From JL08 sp963765555 (lineage in GTDB: Bacteria > Pseudomonadota > Alphaproteobacteria > Rhodobacterales > Rhodobacteraceae), in the NCBI GenBank assembly GCA_963765555.1, contig CAVXWX010000008.1, forward strand, positions 168,078 through 232,077: a stretch of DNA of 64,000 nt, given 5' to 3'. Positions 48,090-56,646 of this stretch are shown here, in pieces. The first letter of the stretch is position 1; each line of letters opens with the position of its first letter. The notes beneath the pieces are model-generated. The model saw only the letters and a program-made list of their open reading frames with translations. It ran no database searches and was not told where the DNA came from. Both the position numbers and the translations under genes were made by a program.

Positions 48090-48992
48090 ATGGGGGATTG
48101 GTTTGTCGCGCTGGAAGGCACCGAGGCCGGCCACCAACTGGCGCTTGCGCTGGCCATGCTGGCGGCGTTCTTGCACGCGGTGTTCGGCGCCCTGCAAAAA
48201 GGGCGGCATGATCCGTGGCTGACGCGCGGGGCCATTGATGCCTCCTATTGCCTGATGGCGGCGCCTTTTGCCCTGTTTGTGGTGCCATGGCCCGAACCGC
48301 ATATGTGGGTGATCTTTGCGACCGCCTTTGCAATCCACCTTGTTTACAAGATGTTGCAGGCACAGGCCTATACCAAGGGCGCTTACACGGTGGTCTATCC
48401 CGTGGTGCGCGGCATGGGCCCGCTGTTCACCGTGATCGGGGCCTATTACCTTTTTGGCGAGGTGTTCACCACCACGCAGTGGATGGGTATTGCGGTGCTG
48501 CTGTGCGGGATATTCGGGCTGGCCGTCTATAACCTGATGTTTCTGGAAACCGAGCGGGACACGCTGAAACTGGCGCTGTTTCTGGCGGTGCTGACCGGCC
48601 TGTTTGTCGCGCTATACACGACCTATGACGCCTATGGCATCCGCGCGACGGCCAACCCCTTTACGTTTCTGGCGTGGTTTTTCATGTTTGACGGGCTGGT
48701 CATGCCGTTCATTGCCTTTGCCCGCTGGCGCAGCATGGTGAACCCGCCCGCGATTGCCCCGCTGATGGCACGCGGTGTGTTTGGCGGGCTGATCGCCTTT
48801 CTAAGTTTCGGGTCGATCATGCTGGCCACACGGCTGGACAAGGTCGGCGAGGCGGCGGTGTTGCGCGAAACATCGACGGTGTTTGCCGCCCTGATCGGAT
48901 GGCTGGTGTTGAAGGAAACGGTTGGCCCGCGGCGCATTTTTCTGATGGCGCTTATTGCACTCGGGGCTGTGATCGTTGAGATGGGCGGATAG
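48090..48992 (+). CDS. EamA/DMT family transporter
   Basis: A 300-residue membrane protein with about nine or ten helices and two EamA repeats. The first repeat has L-A-L-A-M-L-A-A-F-L-H-A-V-F-G-A and Y-T-V-V-Y-P-V-V-R-G-M-G-P-L; the second ends with V-F-A-A-L-I-G-W-L-V-L-K-E. It starts 18 bases after ftsY and 11 bases before yciB, so the three are probably one transcript. The substrate is unknown. Confidence 0.85.
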   Translation: MGDWFVALEGTEAGHQLALALAMLAAFLHAVFGALQKGRHDPWLTRGAIDASYCLMAAPFALFVVPWPEPHMWVIFATAFAIHLVYKMLQAQAYTKGAYTVVYPVVRGMGPLFTVIGAYYLFGEVFTTTQWMGIAVLLCGIFGLAVYNLMFLETERDTLKLALFLAVLTGLFVALYTTYDAYGIRATANPFTFLAWFFMFDGLVMPFIAFARWRSMVNPPAIAPLMARGVFGGLIAFLSFGSIMLATRLDKVGEAAVLRETSTVFAALIGWLVLKETVGPRRIFLMALIALGAVIVEMGG

Positions 48993-49002
48993 GAGACATG
49001 AC

Positions 49003-49612
49003 ATGAATGACGCAAAACAGATCAATCCCATCCTGAAGCAGGTGCTGGAACTGGGCCCGACGCTTGTTTTCTTCGGAATATATCTGTTGATCCGCGACGA
49101 AACCTATACGTGGAACGGCACTGAATATACCGGTTTCATCGTGTCCGCATTGGTATTTGTGCCGATATTGCTGGTGGCCATGGCCATCCTTTGGGGGCTG
49201 ACCGGACAGTTGAGCCGGATGCAGATTTTCACCGCGTTCATGGTGATCTTTTTTGGCGGGCTGACCGCGTGGTTCAATGACGAGCGGTTCTTCAAGATGA
49301 AAACCACGCTCGTCTACGGCACGTTTTCCGTGCTTCTGGGCATTGGGCTTTTGCGCGGGCAATCCTATCTGGCCTATGTCATGGCCGAGATGATGCCGAT
49401 GCAGGACGAAGGCTGGATGATCCTGACCAAACGGTTGTGTCTGGGCTTTGCGGTGCTGGCGGTGGCAAATGAAATTGATCTGGCGCAATCTGTCCACCGA
49501 TCTGTGGGTCAAGATTGAAACCTTCGGATTTCCCATCGCGCTGATGGCGTATTTGTGGTGGCAGATCATGGCCTTGCAGACATATATGATCGATCCTGAC
49601 GACGCAGATTAG
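49003..49612 (+). CDS. yciB: YciB/IspZ inner membrane protein, frameshifted
   Basis: A five-helix inner-membrane protein linked to septation and envelope integrity. AGGAG lies before ATG 49003 (M-N-D-A-K-Q-I-N-P-I-L-K). Landmarks are L-E-L-G-P-T-L-V-F-F, F-N-D-E-R-F-F-K-M-K and, after the break, F-G-F-P-I-A-L-M-A-Y-L-W-W-Q. At about 49470 an extra base (GAAATTGATCTGG for expected GAAATTATCTGG) breaks the frame; the expected joint is A-N-E-I-I-W-R-N. Corrected length is 202 residues. Confidence 0.88.
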
Positions 49613-49707
49613 AACAGCGGGCGCGCCTGCGGCGCGACGTTTTATCAGGTCACCTTCGGTGAAAGTATTTTTGAAAAGCTGAAAGCGGGCGGTGTGCCTT
49701 CCGCCGG

Positions 49708-50424
49708 TCAGGTGCGCCCCTTGTTGAACAGAACGTTTTGCGCCGCGCGCTGGTCTTTTGAGGCCAGATTGGTGCGCAGTTCAGCGGCCAGGGCACGGCC
49801 ACGCTGCACGGCGGGGCGGGCGGCGACCGTATCCAGCCAGCGGGCGAGATGGGGTTTGTCCTCCAGCGTTTGTTGCTGGCCTTCCCAAAGCGAGGCCCAG
49901 GGCCAGATCGCCATATCGGCGATGGAATAGTCCTGTCCGGCGACGAATTCGTTTTTCTCCAACTGCCTGTCCAGAACACCATATAGCCGGGCGGTTTCAT
50001 TGCGGTAGCGGTCTTTGGCGTAGGGCAGATCATTGGGCGGATCCATTGCGGGGGCATATTTCAGAAAGTGATGCGCTTGTCCTGCCATCGGTCCGACCCC
50101 GCCCATCTGCCACATCAGCCACTGTTCGACTGCGATGCGCGCGCGTTCGGTGTGTCCGCCGAATTGTCCGGTTTTGCGGGCCAGATATTGCAGGATTGCG
50201 CCGCTTTCAAAGATCGAAACCGGGGCACCATCGGGGCCGTCGGGATCAACAATCGCGGGCATCCTGTTGTTGGGCGCGATTTTCAGAAAGTCGGGTTTGA
50301 ACTGGTCGCCCGCGCCGATATTGACCAGATGCAGCGTGTAGGGCAGGCCCATTTCTTCCAGTGCGATCGAGATTTTCCAGCCGTTCGGCGTGGGCCAGTA
50401 ATAAAGATCGATCGGATTTTGCAT
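49708..50424 (-). CDS. Glutathione S-transferase, YfcG/Nu-class-like
   Basis: A 238-residue protein from ATG 50424. The N-terminus has Y-Y-W-P-T-P-N-G-W-K-I-S-I-A-L-E-E and N-N-R-M-P-A-I-V-D-P-D, followed by F-E-S-G-A-I-L-Q-Y-L, typical of Nu-class transferases with disulphide-bond reductase activity. The C-terminal helical domain contains Q-W-L-M-W-Q-M-G-G-V-G-P-M. It is divergent from the metZ leader. Confidence 0.87.
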   Translation of the reverse strand: MQNPIDLYYWPTPNGWKISIALEEMGLPYTLHLVNIGAGDQFKPDFLKIAPNNRMPAIVDPDGPDGAPVSIFESGAILQYLARKTGQFGGHTERARIAVEQWLMWQMGGVGPMAGQAHHFLKYAPAMDPPNDLPYAKDRYRNETARLYGVLDRQLEKNEFVAGQDYSIADMAIWPWASLWEGQQQTLEDKPHLARWLDTVAARPAVQRGRALAAELRTNLASKDQRAAQNVLFNKGRT

Positions 50425-50532
50425 GGCGATGGCCCTTTCATTTCGAGTGTTGCGCCTATGGTGGCGTATTTTGTGCTGGCCGCAAGGGGACACGCGCTGT
50501 TGACGCCGTGCGCGGCGCGCAGTATCGGTTTT

Positions 50533-50584
50533 ATGTGGCGATTTGTTACCGGATTGCGGGCCACGTTAAATAAGCCGCTAAAAG
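50533..50584 (+). ncRNA. SAM-II riboswitch aptamer
   Basis: GTGGC-GATTT at 50535-50544, a short loop, then GCCAC at 50560-50564 and GTTAAATAAGCCGCTAAAA match the SAM-II pattern of a five-pair stem and a 3' strand forming a pseudoknot with the loop. It lies about 80 bases before metZ, the usual place for SAM-II in alphaproteobacteria. S-adenosylmethionine binding should repress metZ. Confidence 0.85.
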
Positions 50585-50597
50585 GTCAGGATGAGGG

Positions 50598-50633
50598 ACC
50601 CCCTTTCGCTTGACCGCGATCGGGGGTTTTTTA
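50598..50633 (+). terminator. Terminator in the metZ leader
   Basis: ACCCCC at 50598-50603 pairs with GGGGGT at 50622-50627, with an inner TCGC/GCGA, followed by TTTTTT. It is 13 bases after the aptamer, so the riboswitch may work by premature termination. GGTC (50584-50587) and GACC could form a competing stem. Confidence 0.8.
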
Positions 50634-50662
50634 TTGGGCGCACGCGCCCGGAGGACGAACAG

Positions 50663-51846
50663 ATGAACAATGATTGGAACGACCGCACCAAAGCCGTGCA
50701 CAGTGGCACACGACGCAGCCAGTACGGTGAGGTCAGCGAGGCGATATTCCTGACGCAGGGTTTCGTTTATGACAGTGCCGAAGCCGCCGAGGCGCGGTTT
50801 ATCGAGGCGGGGCGCGAGGAATTCATCTATGCCCGTTATGGCAACCCGACCGTGGCCATGTTCGAAGACCGGATTGCGGCGCTGGAAGGGGCCGAAGACG
50901 CGTTTGCCACGGCCAGCGGGATGGCGGCCGTCAGCGGCGCGCTGACATCCATGTTGCGCGCGGGCGATCACGTTGTGTCCTCGCGGGCGCTGTTCGGGTC
51001 CTGTCTGTATATTCTGGAAGAGGTGCTGACCCGGTTTGGCGTCGAGGTGACCTTCGTGGATGGCACCGATCTGGCGCAGTGGAAATCCGCGATCCGGCCC
51101 GACACCAAGGTCGTGTTCTTTGAAATCGGTGTCCAATCCGACACTGGAGGTGATCGATATTCGCGCCGTGTCGGACATGGCGCACAAGGTGGGCGCGCAG
51201 GTGGTTGTCGATAATGTTTTCGCCACGCCCGGTGTTTTCCCGCGCCATCGAACAAGGCGCGGATGTGGTCGTCTATTCGGCCACCAAACATATCGACGGG
51301 CAGGGGCGCGCGCTGGGCGGTGTCATCCTTGGCACGCGCGATTTCATTCGCAAAACCGTTGAACCCTACATGAAACATACCGGCGGCTCGATGAGCCCGT
51401 TTACCGCGTGGATCATGCTGAAGGGTCTGGAAACCATGAGCTTGCGGGTCAATGCGCAAGCCGATAGCGCGCTGGCCATTGCAAACGCGCTGGACGGGCA
51501 CGCGGCACTGGCGCGGGTGATCTACCCCGGCCATCCCACCCATGCGCAGCACGATCTGAGCGCGGCGCAGATGGCCAAGGGCGGCACGGTACTGTCGATT
51601 GATCTGGCCGATGGCCAAGAGGCGGCGTTCCGGTTCCTGAATGCGCTGACCCTGTGCACGATTTCCAACAATCTGGGCGATGCCAAAACCATCGTGACAC
51701 ACCCTGCCACGACGACGCACCAGCGCCTGCCCGAAGATCAGAAACAAGCACTGGGCATCACCCGCGGATTGGTGCGGATTTCGGTGGGGATCGAGGATCA
51801 GGGCGATCTGATCGCGGACATCAAACAGGCGCTGGCGGCGTCTTAG
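50663..51846 (+). CDS. metZ: O-succinylhomoserine sulfhydrylase, two frameshifts
   Basis: A PLP enzyme making homocysteine from an activated homoserine and sulfide. GGAGG precedes ATG 50663. Landmarks are F-I-Y-A-R-Y-G-N-P-T, S-G-M-A-A-V, V-V-D-N-V-F-A-T-P and Y-S-A-T-K-H-I-D-G-Q-G-R with the cofactor Lys. Two extra bases are inferred: GAAATCGG for GAATCGG near 51127 and CCCGGTG for CCCGTG near 51231. Corrected length is 393 residues. It is controlled by the SAM-II riboswitch just upstream. Confidence 0.9.
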
Positions 51847-53096
51847 ACATCTTCCCACGGGAAACTGTCCAGCCGTTCTGTGCCGGTGTCGGTGATCAGA
51901 ACCTGTGTTTCCAGCTTGACGCTTTCGCTGTGCGCATCCGCAATCAGGCTTTCGACACAGATTACCTGACCGGCCTCGAACGTGCCGCTTTGGCTGTCGG
52001 CAAAATCGGGGTGCAGGGCGATCACCGGCCATTCATCGGCCATGCCCACCCCGTGGGCTGCCAATGAATAGCGATAGGGCTGGTAAGCGGGCGGGATTTG
52101 CCAGCTTTTGGCGTTGAATTCAGCAAAATCCAGCCCCGGTTCGATCAGGGCCAGATTATGGTCGATCTGGTCGCGCGCGGCGCTGTAGATGCGGCGCTGT
52201 ACGTCCGTCATCGGGGTGTATCCGCAGGTCCACGACCGGCTGAGATCGGCGCAATAGCCATAGGGGCCGATCATATCGGTATCAAAGGCGATCATTTCGC
52301 CCTTTTGACAGACCCGTGATGAACATTCGCGATACCACGGATTGGTATTCGGGCCGCAGGTCAGCAGTTTGGTTTCAATCCAGTCCCCGCCCGAGCGCGC
52401 ATTTTCAAAATGCAGATGCGCCCACAGTTCCGTCTCGGTCGCGCCGGGGATCGAATGTTCGTAAATGCGCGCCATTCCGGCCTCGCATACGCGGATGGTC
52501 CAGCGCATCAGTTCGATTTCGTCCGCCGATTTGATGGCGCGCGCGGTTTCGGTGATCTGGCCCGCGTCAATGATCGTGATGCCGCGCTTTTGCAGGGCAA
52601 GAACGCCTTCGGGTTCCATCCGGTCAATCGCAAGGCGCATGTTGCCGCCACCATGGTCGCGCACCACCTGCGCAACCTCATCGGCCCAGCGGTTCATCCG
52701 GTCTTCCGACCGGTCACCTGCGGCCATGAACATCCACGCAATCGAATTGCGCAGTTCGTCTATGCCGTCCAGCCCGTCATTCAGGTGTTCGCAACCCTTG
52801 AATTCGAACATGATACCGGGACCGCCGGACAGGATCATCGCGTAGCGCATCGGGTTATGGGCGGTCCACACACCCATGTTGGAACAGTCAAACGCATAGC
52901 GGATGTTCACCGGATCATAAAGCAGCAGGCCAGCCACATCATGCTGGCCCAACACCGTGCGCAACCGCGCCAGACGGTAGGCCCGCGCGCGGTCCAGAAC
53001 CTCGTGCGGTACGGGGCTTTTCAGAGGTTTGTCCGCCCCTTCACTGTTCAGATACCCCAGCTTGCGGTCGTCCTTGAACGGGGTGTCGATATTCAT
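51843..53096 (-). CDS. M24-family protein resembling DMSP lyase DddP
   Basis: A 417-residue creatinase-fold protein. It matches DddP over most of its length: G-L-L-L-Y-D-P-V-N-I-R-Y-A, A-H-N-P-M-R, G-G-D-W-I-E-T-K-L-L and W-Y-R-E-C. Metal ligands are kept (F-D-T-D, Y-C-A-D-L-S-R, A-A-H-G-V-G, C-V-E-S-L, K-L-E-T-Q), and the Asp in M-A-D-E-W-P sits where DddP has its proposed nucleophile. It seems too distant to be the canonical DddP, so it may be a paralogue with another substrate, such as a peptidase. It overlaps the 2OG oxygenase gene by four bases. Confidence 0.75.
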   Translation of the reverse strand: MNIDTPFKDDRKLGYLNSEGADKPLKSPVPHEVLDRARAYRLARLRTVLGQHDVAGLLLYDPVNIRYAFDCSNMGVWTAHNPMRYAMILSGGPGIMFEFKGCEHLNDGLDGIDELRNSIAWMFMAAGDRSEDRMNRWADEVAQVVRDHGGGNMRLAIDRMEPEGVLALQKRGITIIDAGQITETARAIKSADEIELMRWTIRVCEAGMARIYEHSIPGATETELWAHLHFENARSGGDWIETKLLTCGPNTNPWYRECSSRVCQKGEMIAFDTDMIGPYGYCADLSRSWTCGYTPMTDVQRRIYSAARDQIDHNLALIEPGLDFAEFNAKSWQIPPAYQPYRYSLAAHGVGMADEWPVIALHPDFADSQSGTFEAGQVICVESLIADAHSESVKLETQVLITDTGTERLDSFPWEDV

Positions 53097-53882
53097 GACG
53101 CGCGCCCGTAAAACCCAACCCGTTCTTCTTGCGAAAAGGTCACGCCGGGGCGGTCGTAATAGGAAAACACGGCGATAATGCGGGCGTTTTCCCCCTCAAC
53201 CGGTGTGACGCGATGGGCGGTGTTCTTTCCGCGGAAAACGTTCAGGGTGCCGGGCGTCAACGCGATTTTCTTGATCCGGTCGTCCTGTCCGTTCAGCAGC
53301 TTCGCCACGCCGTCATAGTTGGGGTCGTCATCCGAACGTAAATCGGTTCGGTACTCAAATTCACCGCCCCGTTCCGGCGCTTGCAAAAGCAGGGTTGTGG
53401 TAAACTCCGAGCGGTCAAAATGCCAGTTCAGCGCTTGCCCCGCCTGATAGGACATCACGTTCACACGCGCGAGCGGATCGCTGCATCACGAAAAGCGCGG
53501 GTTTTTGCATGGTGGCCGCCAGAAACACCGCGAATTCGGGCCATTCATAGAGCCGCAGCAGATCGGATGTGGCAATCTGGTCGGCACACAGGGTTTTATT
53601 GGATGTTTCGCAAAGCCGCAGGGCAGGGTGATCCGGTGCCAGTCCGGGAATGTCTTTCTTGAAGTAGATGTTGTGGGATCGCGTGTGGCTAAAGGCGTTT
53701 TCAGCAAACTGGCCTTGCATCTGGGCCACGGCCTTGGCCGCCGCATTCTGCCGCATCAATCCGGGCAGGTTGAACATACCCGTCGCCGCCAGATCGTTGC
53801 GGCATTGCGCAACAAGGTGGTGCCAACCGGTGCTGTCTGGCTGGTCCAGCGGATAGGTTTCAAGATCGATGATGTCGCGCAT
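53093..53882 (-). CDS. 2OG-Fe(II) oxygenase-like protein, frameshifted
   Basis: About 262 residues from ATG 53882 (M-R-D-I-I-D-L-E-T-Y). The second part carries the iron site: W-H-F-D-R-S-E-F gives His-x-Asp, and T-A-H-R-V-T-P-V gives the distal His and a co-substrate Arg. One extra base near 53470 (GATGCAGCGATCC) separates A-L-F-V-M from P-L-A-R-V-N-V-M-S-Y. It is co-translated with the DddP-like gene and divergent from a LysR gene. A hydroxylase role on a small amine or amino acid is plausible. Confidence 0.78.
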
Positions 53883-53989
53883 GTCACTCCGCTTTATTCG
53901 TTGGGATGCATCATCTCTGCCAGTCGGATGTATTTTCCACCACTGCAAAAAATCTTGGTATCCCTTAGATTTTCTTTCATACTTGTGAA

Positions 53990-54856
53990 ATGAAATTGCC
54001 CCCGCTCAACGCATTGCGTGCCTTTGAATGTGCCGCCCGATCAAGCAGTTTTGCGGCTGCAGGGCGCGAACTTGGTGTGACCTCGGCGGCGGTCAGCCAG
54101 CAGGTCCGCAATCTGGAGGGCTGGCTGAACCGCAAGCTGTTTGAGCGCCACAACAATCAGGTCCGCCTGACCGATGCAGGGCGCGATTATTACACCAACG
54201 CCGCCGCTGCCCTGTCGGATATTGCGCAGTTTACCCAGGCCCTGACGGAAGGCGGCAAAGGTATTCCACTGGTGATCAGTGCCAGTGAAACACTGGCCCA
54301 GTTCTGGTTGCCTGCACAATTGGTACGGTTTGCCGCGTTATTTCCGGATATTCCGGTCGTGGTCCGGGTTGAACATGATCCCGTTGATATGGAAGGCGAC
54401 GGGATTGATATTCGCCTGACCTATGGGGGTGAATTGCCGGATTACCAAGTTACCCCGCTTTTCACCGATGCGTTGATCCCGGTTGCGGCCAACCCCGGTT
54501 TTGATCTGGCCACGGGCCGTTTGATCCATGTTGATTGGGGCGCCGCGATCAGCTCTGTGCCCCGATGGGCGCATTGGTTTGCCAATCACGGACCTGTTCG
54601 TGATCGGGTCATCGGGGCGGATGTAACGGTGGCATCCGTTGCATCGGCCATTGCCATGGCCGAAGCGGGGGTTGGCGCGGCCCTTGTGCCGCGCAGTATG
54701 GTTGCAGGCCATGTAAATGCTGCACGCCTGGCATGCCTGTCCCGCGCTGTCATCGAACTGCCACGACCGTTTGTTATGATTTCAGCACATTACAAGAACA
54801 GAAGCCGGCGCATGAAATGTTTCCAATCCATGCTGGCAATGTCGGATTCAGATTGA
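53990..54856 (+). CDS. LysR-family transcriptional regulator
   Basis: A 288-residue regulator. The N-terminal helix-turn-helix is P-L-N-A-L-R-A-F-E-C-A-A-R with S-F-A-A-A-G-R-E-L-G-V-T-S-A-A-V-S-Q-Q-V, in the GcvA-like subgroup. The effector domain follows from about residue 90. It is divergent from the 2OG oxygenase/DddP-like pair across 107 bases, the usual arrangement for LysR control of the neighbour. The inducer is unknown. Confidence 0.88.
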   Translation: MKLPPLNALRAFECAARSSSFAAAGRELGVTSAAVSQQVRNLEGWLNRKLFERHNNQVRLTDAGRDYYTNAAAALSDIAQFTQALTEGGKGIPLVISASETLAQFWLPAQLVRFAALFPDIPVVVRVEHDPVDMEGDGIDIRLTYGGELPDYQVTPLFTDALIPVAANPGFDLATGRLIHVDWGAAISSVPRWAHWFANHGPVRDRVIGADVTVASVASAIAMAEAGVGAALVPRSMVAGHVNAARLACLSRAVIELPRPFVMISAHYKNRSRRMKCFQSMLAMSDSD

Positions 54857-54952
54857 TCCGGTCGCAGGCTGTGCGCGTAAACACTTGTGAATGGATTTTA
54901 ATACATGGAACCATTATGTATGTGGTTCGATGATTTCAAAGGGGTTGTACCG

Positions 54953-56056
54953 TTGAACCTTCACGCGCCTGAACTGACTGCCTTGCCCGATTCCGATGAC
55001 GCCCAGGCGGCACTGGATGTTTTGCGACGTTGGGCGGCGCAGGCCAGTCCGGCGGATATCGCACAATTGGACCCGTCACTTGCCGCGTTGATCCCGGCAT
55101 CCGGCCTGACGGATTATCCGGCCCTGTCGCGCGAATATCCTGAAGGATTCAAGGTCGATGCCGCCTACAAGGCCGGATTGCCCGATCTGCAGAACGGCCC
55201 GAGCAGCCTGATCCGTGGCGCGCGCCAGCAAATCCAGCATGTCGGCATTTCCAATTTCCGTCTGCCCATCCGCTTCCACACCCGTGACAACGGCGATCTG
55301 ACACTGGAAACTTCGGTTACCGGTTCCGTCAGCCTTGAGGCGGACAAGAAGGGCATCAACATGTCGCGCATCATGCGCAGCTTTTACAAACAGGCCGAGC
55401 GCACCTTCAGTTTCGAAGTGATCGAGGCCGCGTTGGATGATTACAAGACCGATCTGGAAAGCTTTGATGCACGCATCCAGATGCGGTTTTCCTTTCCGGT
55501 CAAAATGAACAGTTTACGTTCGGGTCTGAGCGGATATCAGTATTATGATATCGCTTTGGAACTGGTCGAACAGAACGGTGTACGTTCAAAAATCATACAT
55601 CTGGACTATGTGTATTCGTCAACTTGCCCATGTTCGCTTGAACTTTCCGAACATGCGCGTATCACGCGCGGCCAATTGGCAACGCCGCATTCGCAACGCT
55701 CTGTCGCGCGTATTTCCGTAGAACTGGACAGTGCGGCCAACTGCCTTTGGTTCGAAGATCTGATTGATATGTGCCGCCGCGCGGTGCCCACCGAAACGCA
55801 GGTTATGGTGAAACGCGAAGATGAACAGGCCTTCGCGGAATTGAACGCCGCCAACCCGATTTTTGTCGAAGATGCGGCGCGGTTGTTCTGCGAACAGCTA
55901 CAGGCAGACGTGAGGGTCGGTGATTTCCGCATTATCGCCAGCCATCAGGAAAGCCTGCACAGCCATGATGCGGTCAGTGTTCTGACAGAGGGCGAGATGT
56001 TCGCAAGTACAAGCCTTGACCCCAAGCTGTTCAGCACACTTTTCCACGTCGGGTAA
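54953..56056 (+). CDS. folE2: GTP cyclohydrolase FolE2 (type IB)
   Basis: A 367-residue enzyme opening folate synthesis from GTP, the metal-flexible alternative to zinc-dependent FolE. TTG 54953 is preferred: AAAGGGG lies eight bases before it and the product begins M-N-L-H-A-P, like family members; ATG 54905 would add 16 unrelated residues. Landmarks are G-P-S-S-L-I-R-G-A, H-V-G-I-S-N-F-R-L-P, S-S-T-C-P-C-S-L-E-L-S-E-H with the metal Cys, and S-H-Q-E-S-L-H-S-H-D-A. An ATACAT/ATGTAT inverted repeat at 54901-54921 lies in the leader. Confidence 0.92.
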   Translation: MNLHAPELTALPDSDDAQAALDVLRRWAAQASPADIAQLDPSLAALIPASGLTDYPALSREYPEGFKVDAAYKAGLPDLQNGPSSLIRGARQQIQHVGISNFRLPIRFHTRDNGDLTLETSVTGSVSLEADKKGINMSRIMRSFYKQAERTFSFEVIEAALDDYKTDLESFDARIQMRFSFPVKMNSLRSGLSGYQYYDIALELVEQNGVRSKIIHLDYVYSSTCPCSLELSEHARITRGQLATPHSQRSVARISVELDSAANCLWFEDLIDMCRRAVPTETQVMVKREDEQAFAELNAANPIFVEDAARLFCEQLQADVRVGDFRIIASHQESLHSHDAVSVLTEGEMFASTSLDPKLFSTLFHVG

Positions 56057-56089
56057 ATATCCAGTCGTTTCCAATTGTTGCGCCGTGTT

Positions 56090-56111
56090 CGGCTTGGCAA
56101 GCGCCAAGCCG
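56090..56111 (+). terminator. Hairpin after folE2
   Basis: CGGCTTGGC, loop AAGC, GCCAAGCCG: a nine-pair perfect stem 34 bases past the folE2 stop. There is no T tract, so termination is probable but not certain. Confidence 0.6.
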
Positions 56112-56147
56112 ATTGGACTCCGTTTGAAACGTCGCATTGACACTTAA

Positions 56148-56162
56148 TGCCGCATCGCAGCA
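56148..56162. promoter_or_regulatory. PhaR-like box, upstream copy
   Basis: TGCCGC-ATC-GCAGCA, one mismatch from the phaP palindrome. A TTGACA hexamer begins at 56137, just before it. Confidence 0.55.
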
Positions 56163-56269
56163 TTTTTGTGTATCATCAGCCGCAGAATCGCGTATGTTTG
56201 GCCTTGATTTGGTCGATTTAAGGTGGTTTTCGATGGAAATGCAGAAACTTTCGGTCAATCCCGCGCAAC

Positions 56270-56284
56270 TGCTGCAGTGCAGCA
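56270..56284. promoter_or_regulatory. PhaR-like box, perfect copy
   Basis: TGCTGC-AGT-GCAGCA, a perfect inverted repeat with the same six-base arms as both phaP boxes. It ends 16 bases before the start of the downstream gene, so a bound repressor would block transcription or initiation. Confidence 0.7.
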
Positions 56285-56300
56285 AGATGCGGCGCACTGA

Positions 56301-56624
56301 ATGAAACTTTCGACACCCCTCGACATTGCAAACGTATGGATGTCCTACGCGACGCTGATCACCGAAGCGCACAGTGTCGTGGCCTACAGGCTTATGGGCA
56401 TGGGCGGGGCGTGGTCTGTGCCGCGGGGCGAAAACCACGCCATGCTACGCGAAAAAGGGCCTGCCTTTACCGAAGCCATGGTTGCCAGCACCATGACAGC
56501 CATCAAGGGCGGGGCCCCCGACAAAATTATGGCGGCTGCCATCAAACCTTTGTCCAAAAAGGCCAGAGCCAACCGGAAAAGACTGGCCCGACGCGGCCCC
56601 AAAACCCTCAGATTAAGCAAATGA
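56301..56624 (+). CDS. Small phasin-like protein of PHA-linked locus
   Basis: A 107-residue protein. Residues 1-45 are amphipathic and Met-rich (I-A-N-V-W-M-S-Y-A-T-L-I-T-E-A-H, V-A-Y-R-L-M-G-M-G-G). The last 30 are strongly basic (S-K-K-A-R-A-N-R-K-R-L-A-R-R). The N-terminal half resembles small Rhodobacteraceae proteins labelled antifreeze or phasin-like. With a perfect PhaR-type box just upstream, a role at PHA granules is likely, with the basic tail perhaps touching DNA. This is inference from context. Confidence 0.6.
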   Translation: MKLSTPLDIANVWMSYATLITEAHSVVAYRLMGMGGAWSVPRGENHAMLREKGPAFTEAMVASTMTAIKGGAPDKIMAAAIKPLSKKARANRKRLARRGPKTLRLSK

Positions 56625-56646
56625 ACGACATGATCGGAGATTTGAC

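Noticed and set aside
50591..50663. Earlier metZ start giving an extra 24 residues
   Set aside because: That stretch is the terminator of the SAM-II leader; GGAGG and the family N-terminus support ATG 50663.
56301..56624. Antifreeze protein
   Set aside because: That label comes from loose naming of similar small proteins; there is no ice-binding repeat, and the PhaR-type box suggests a PHA role.
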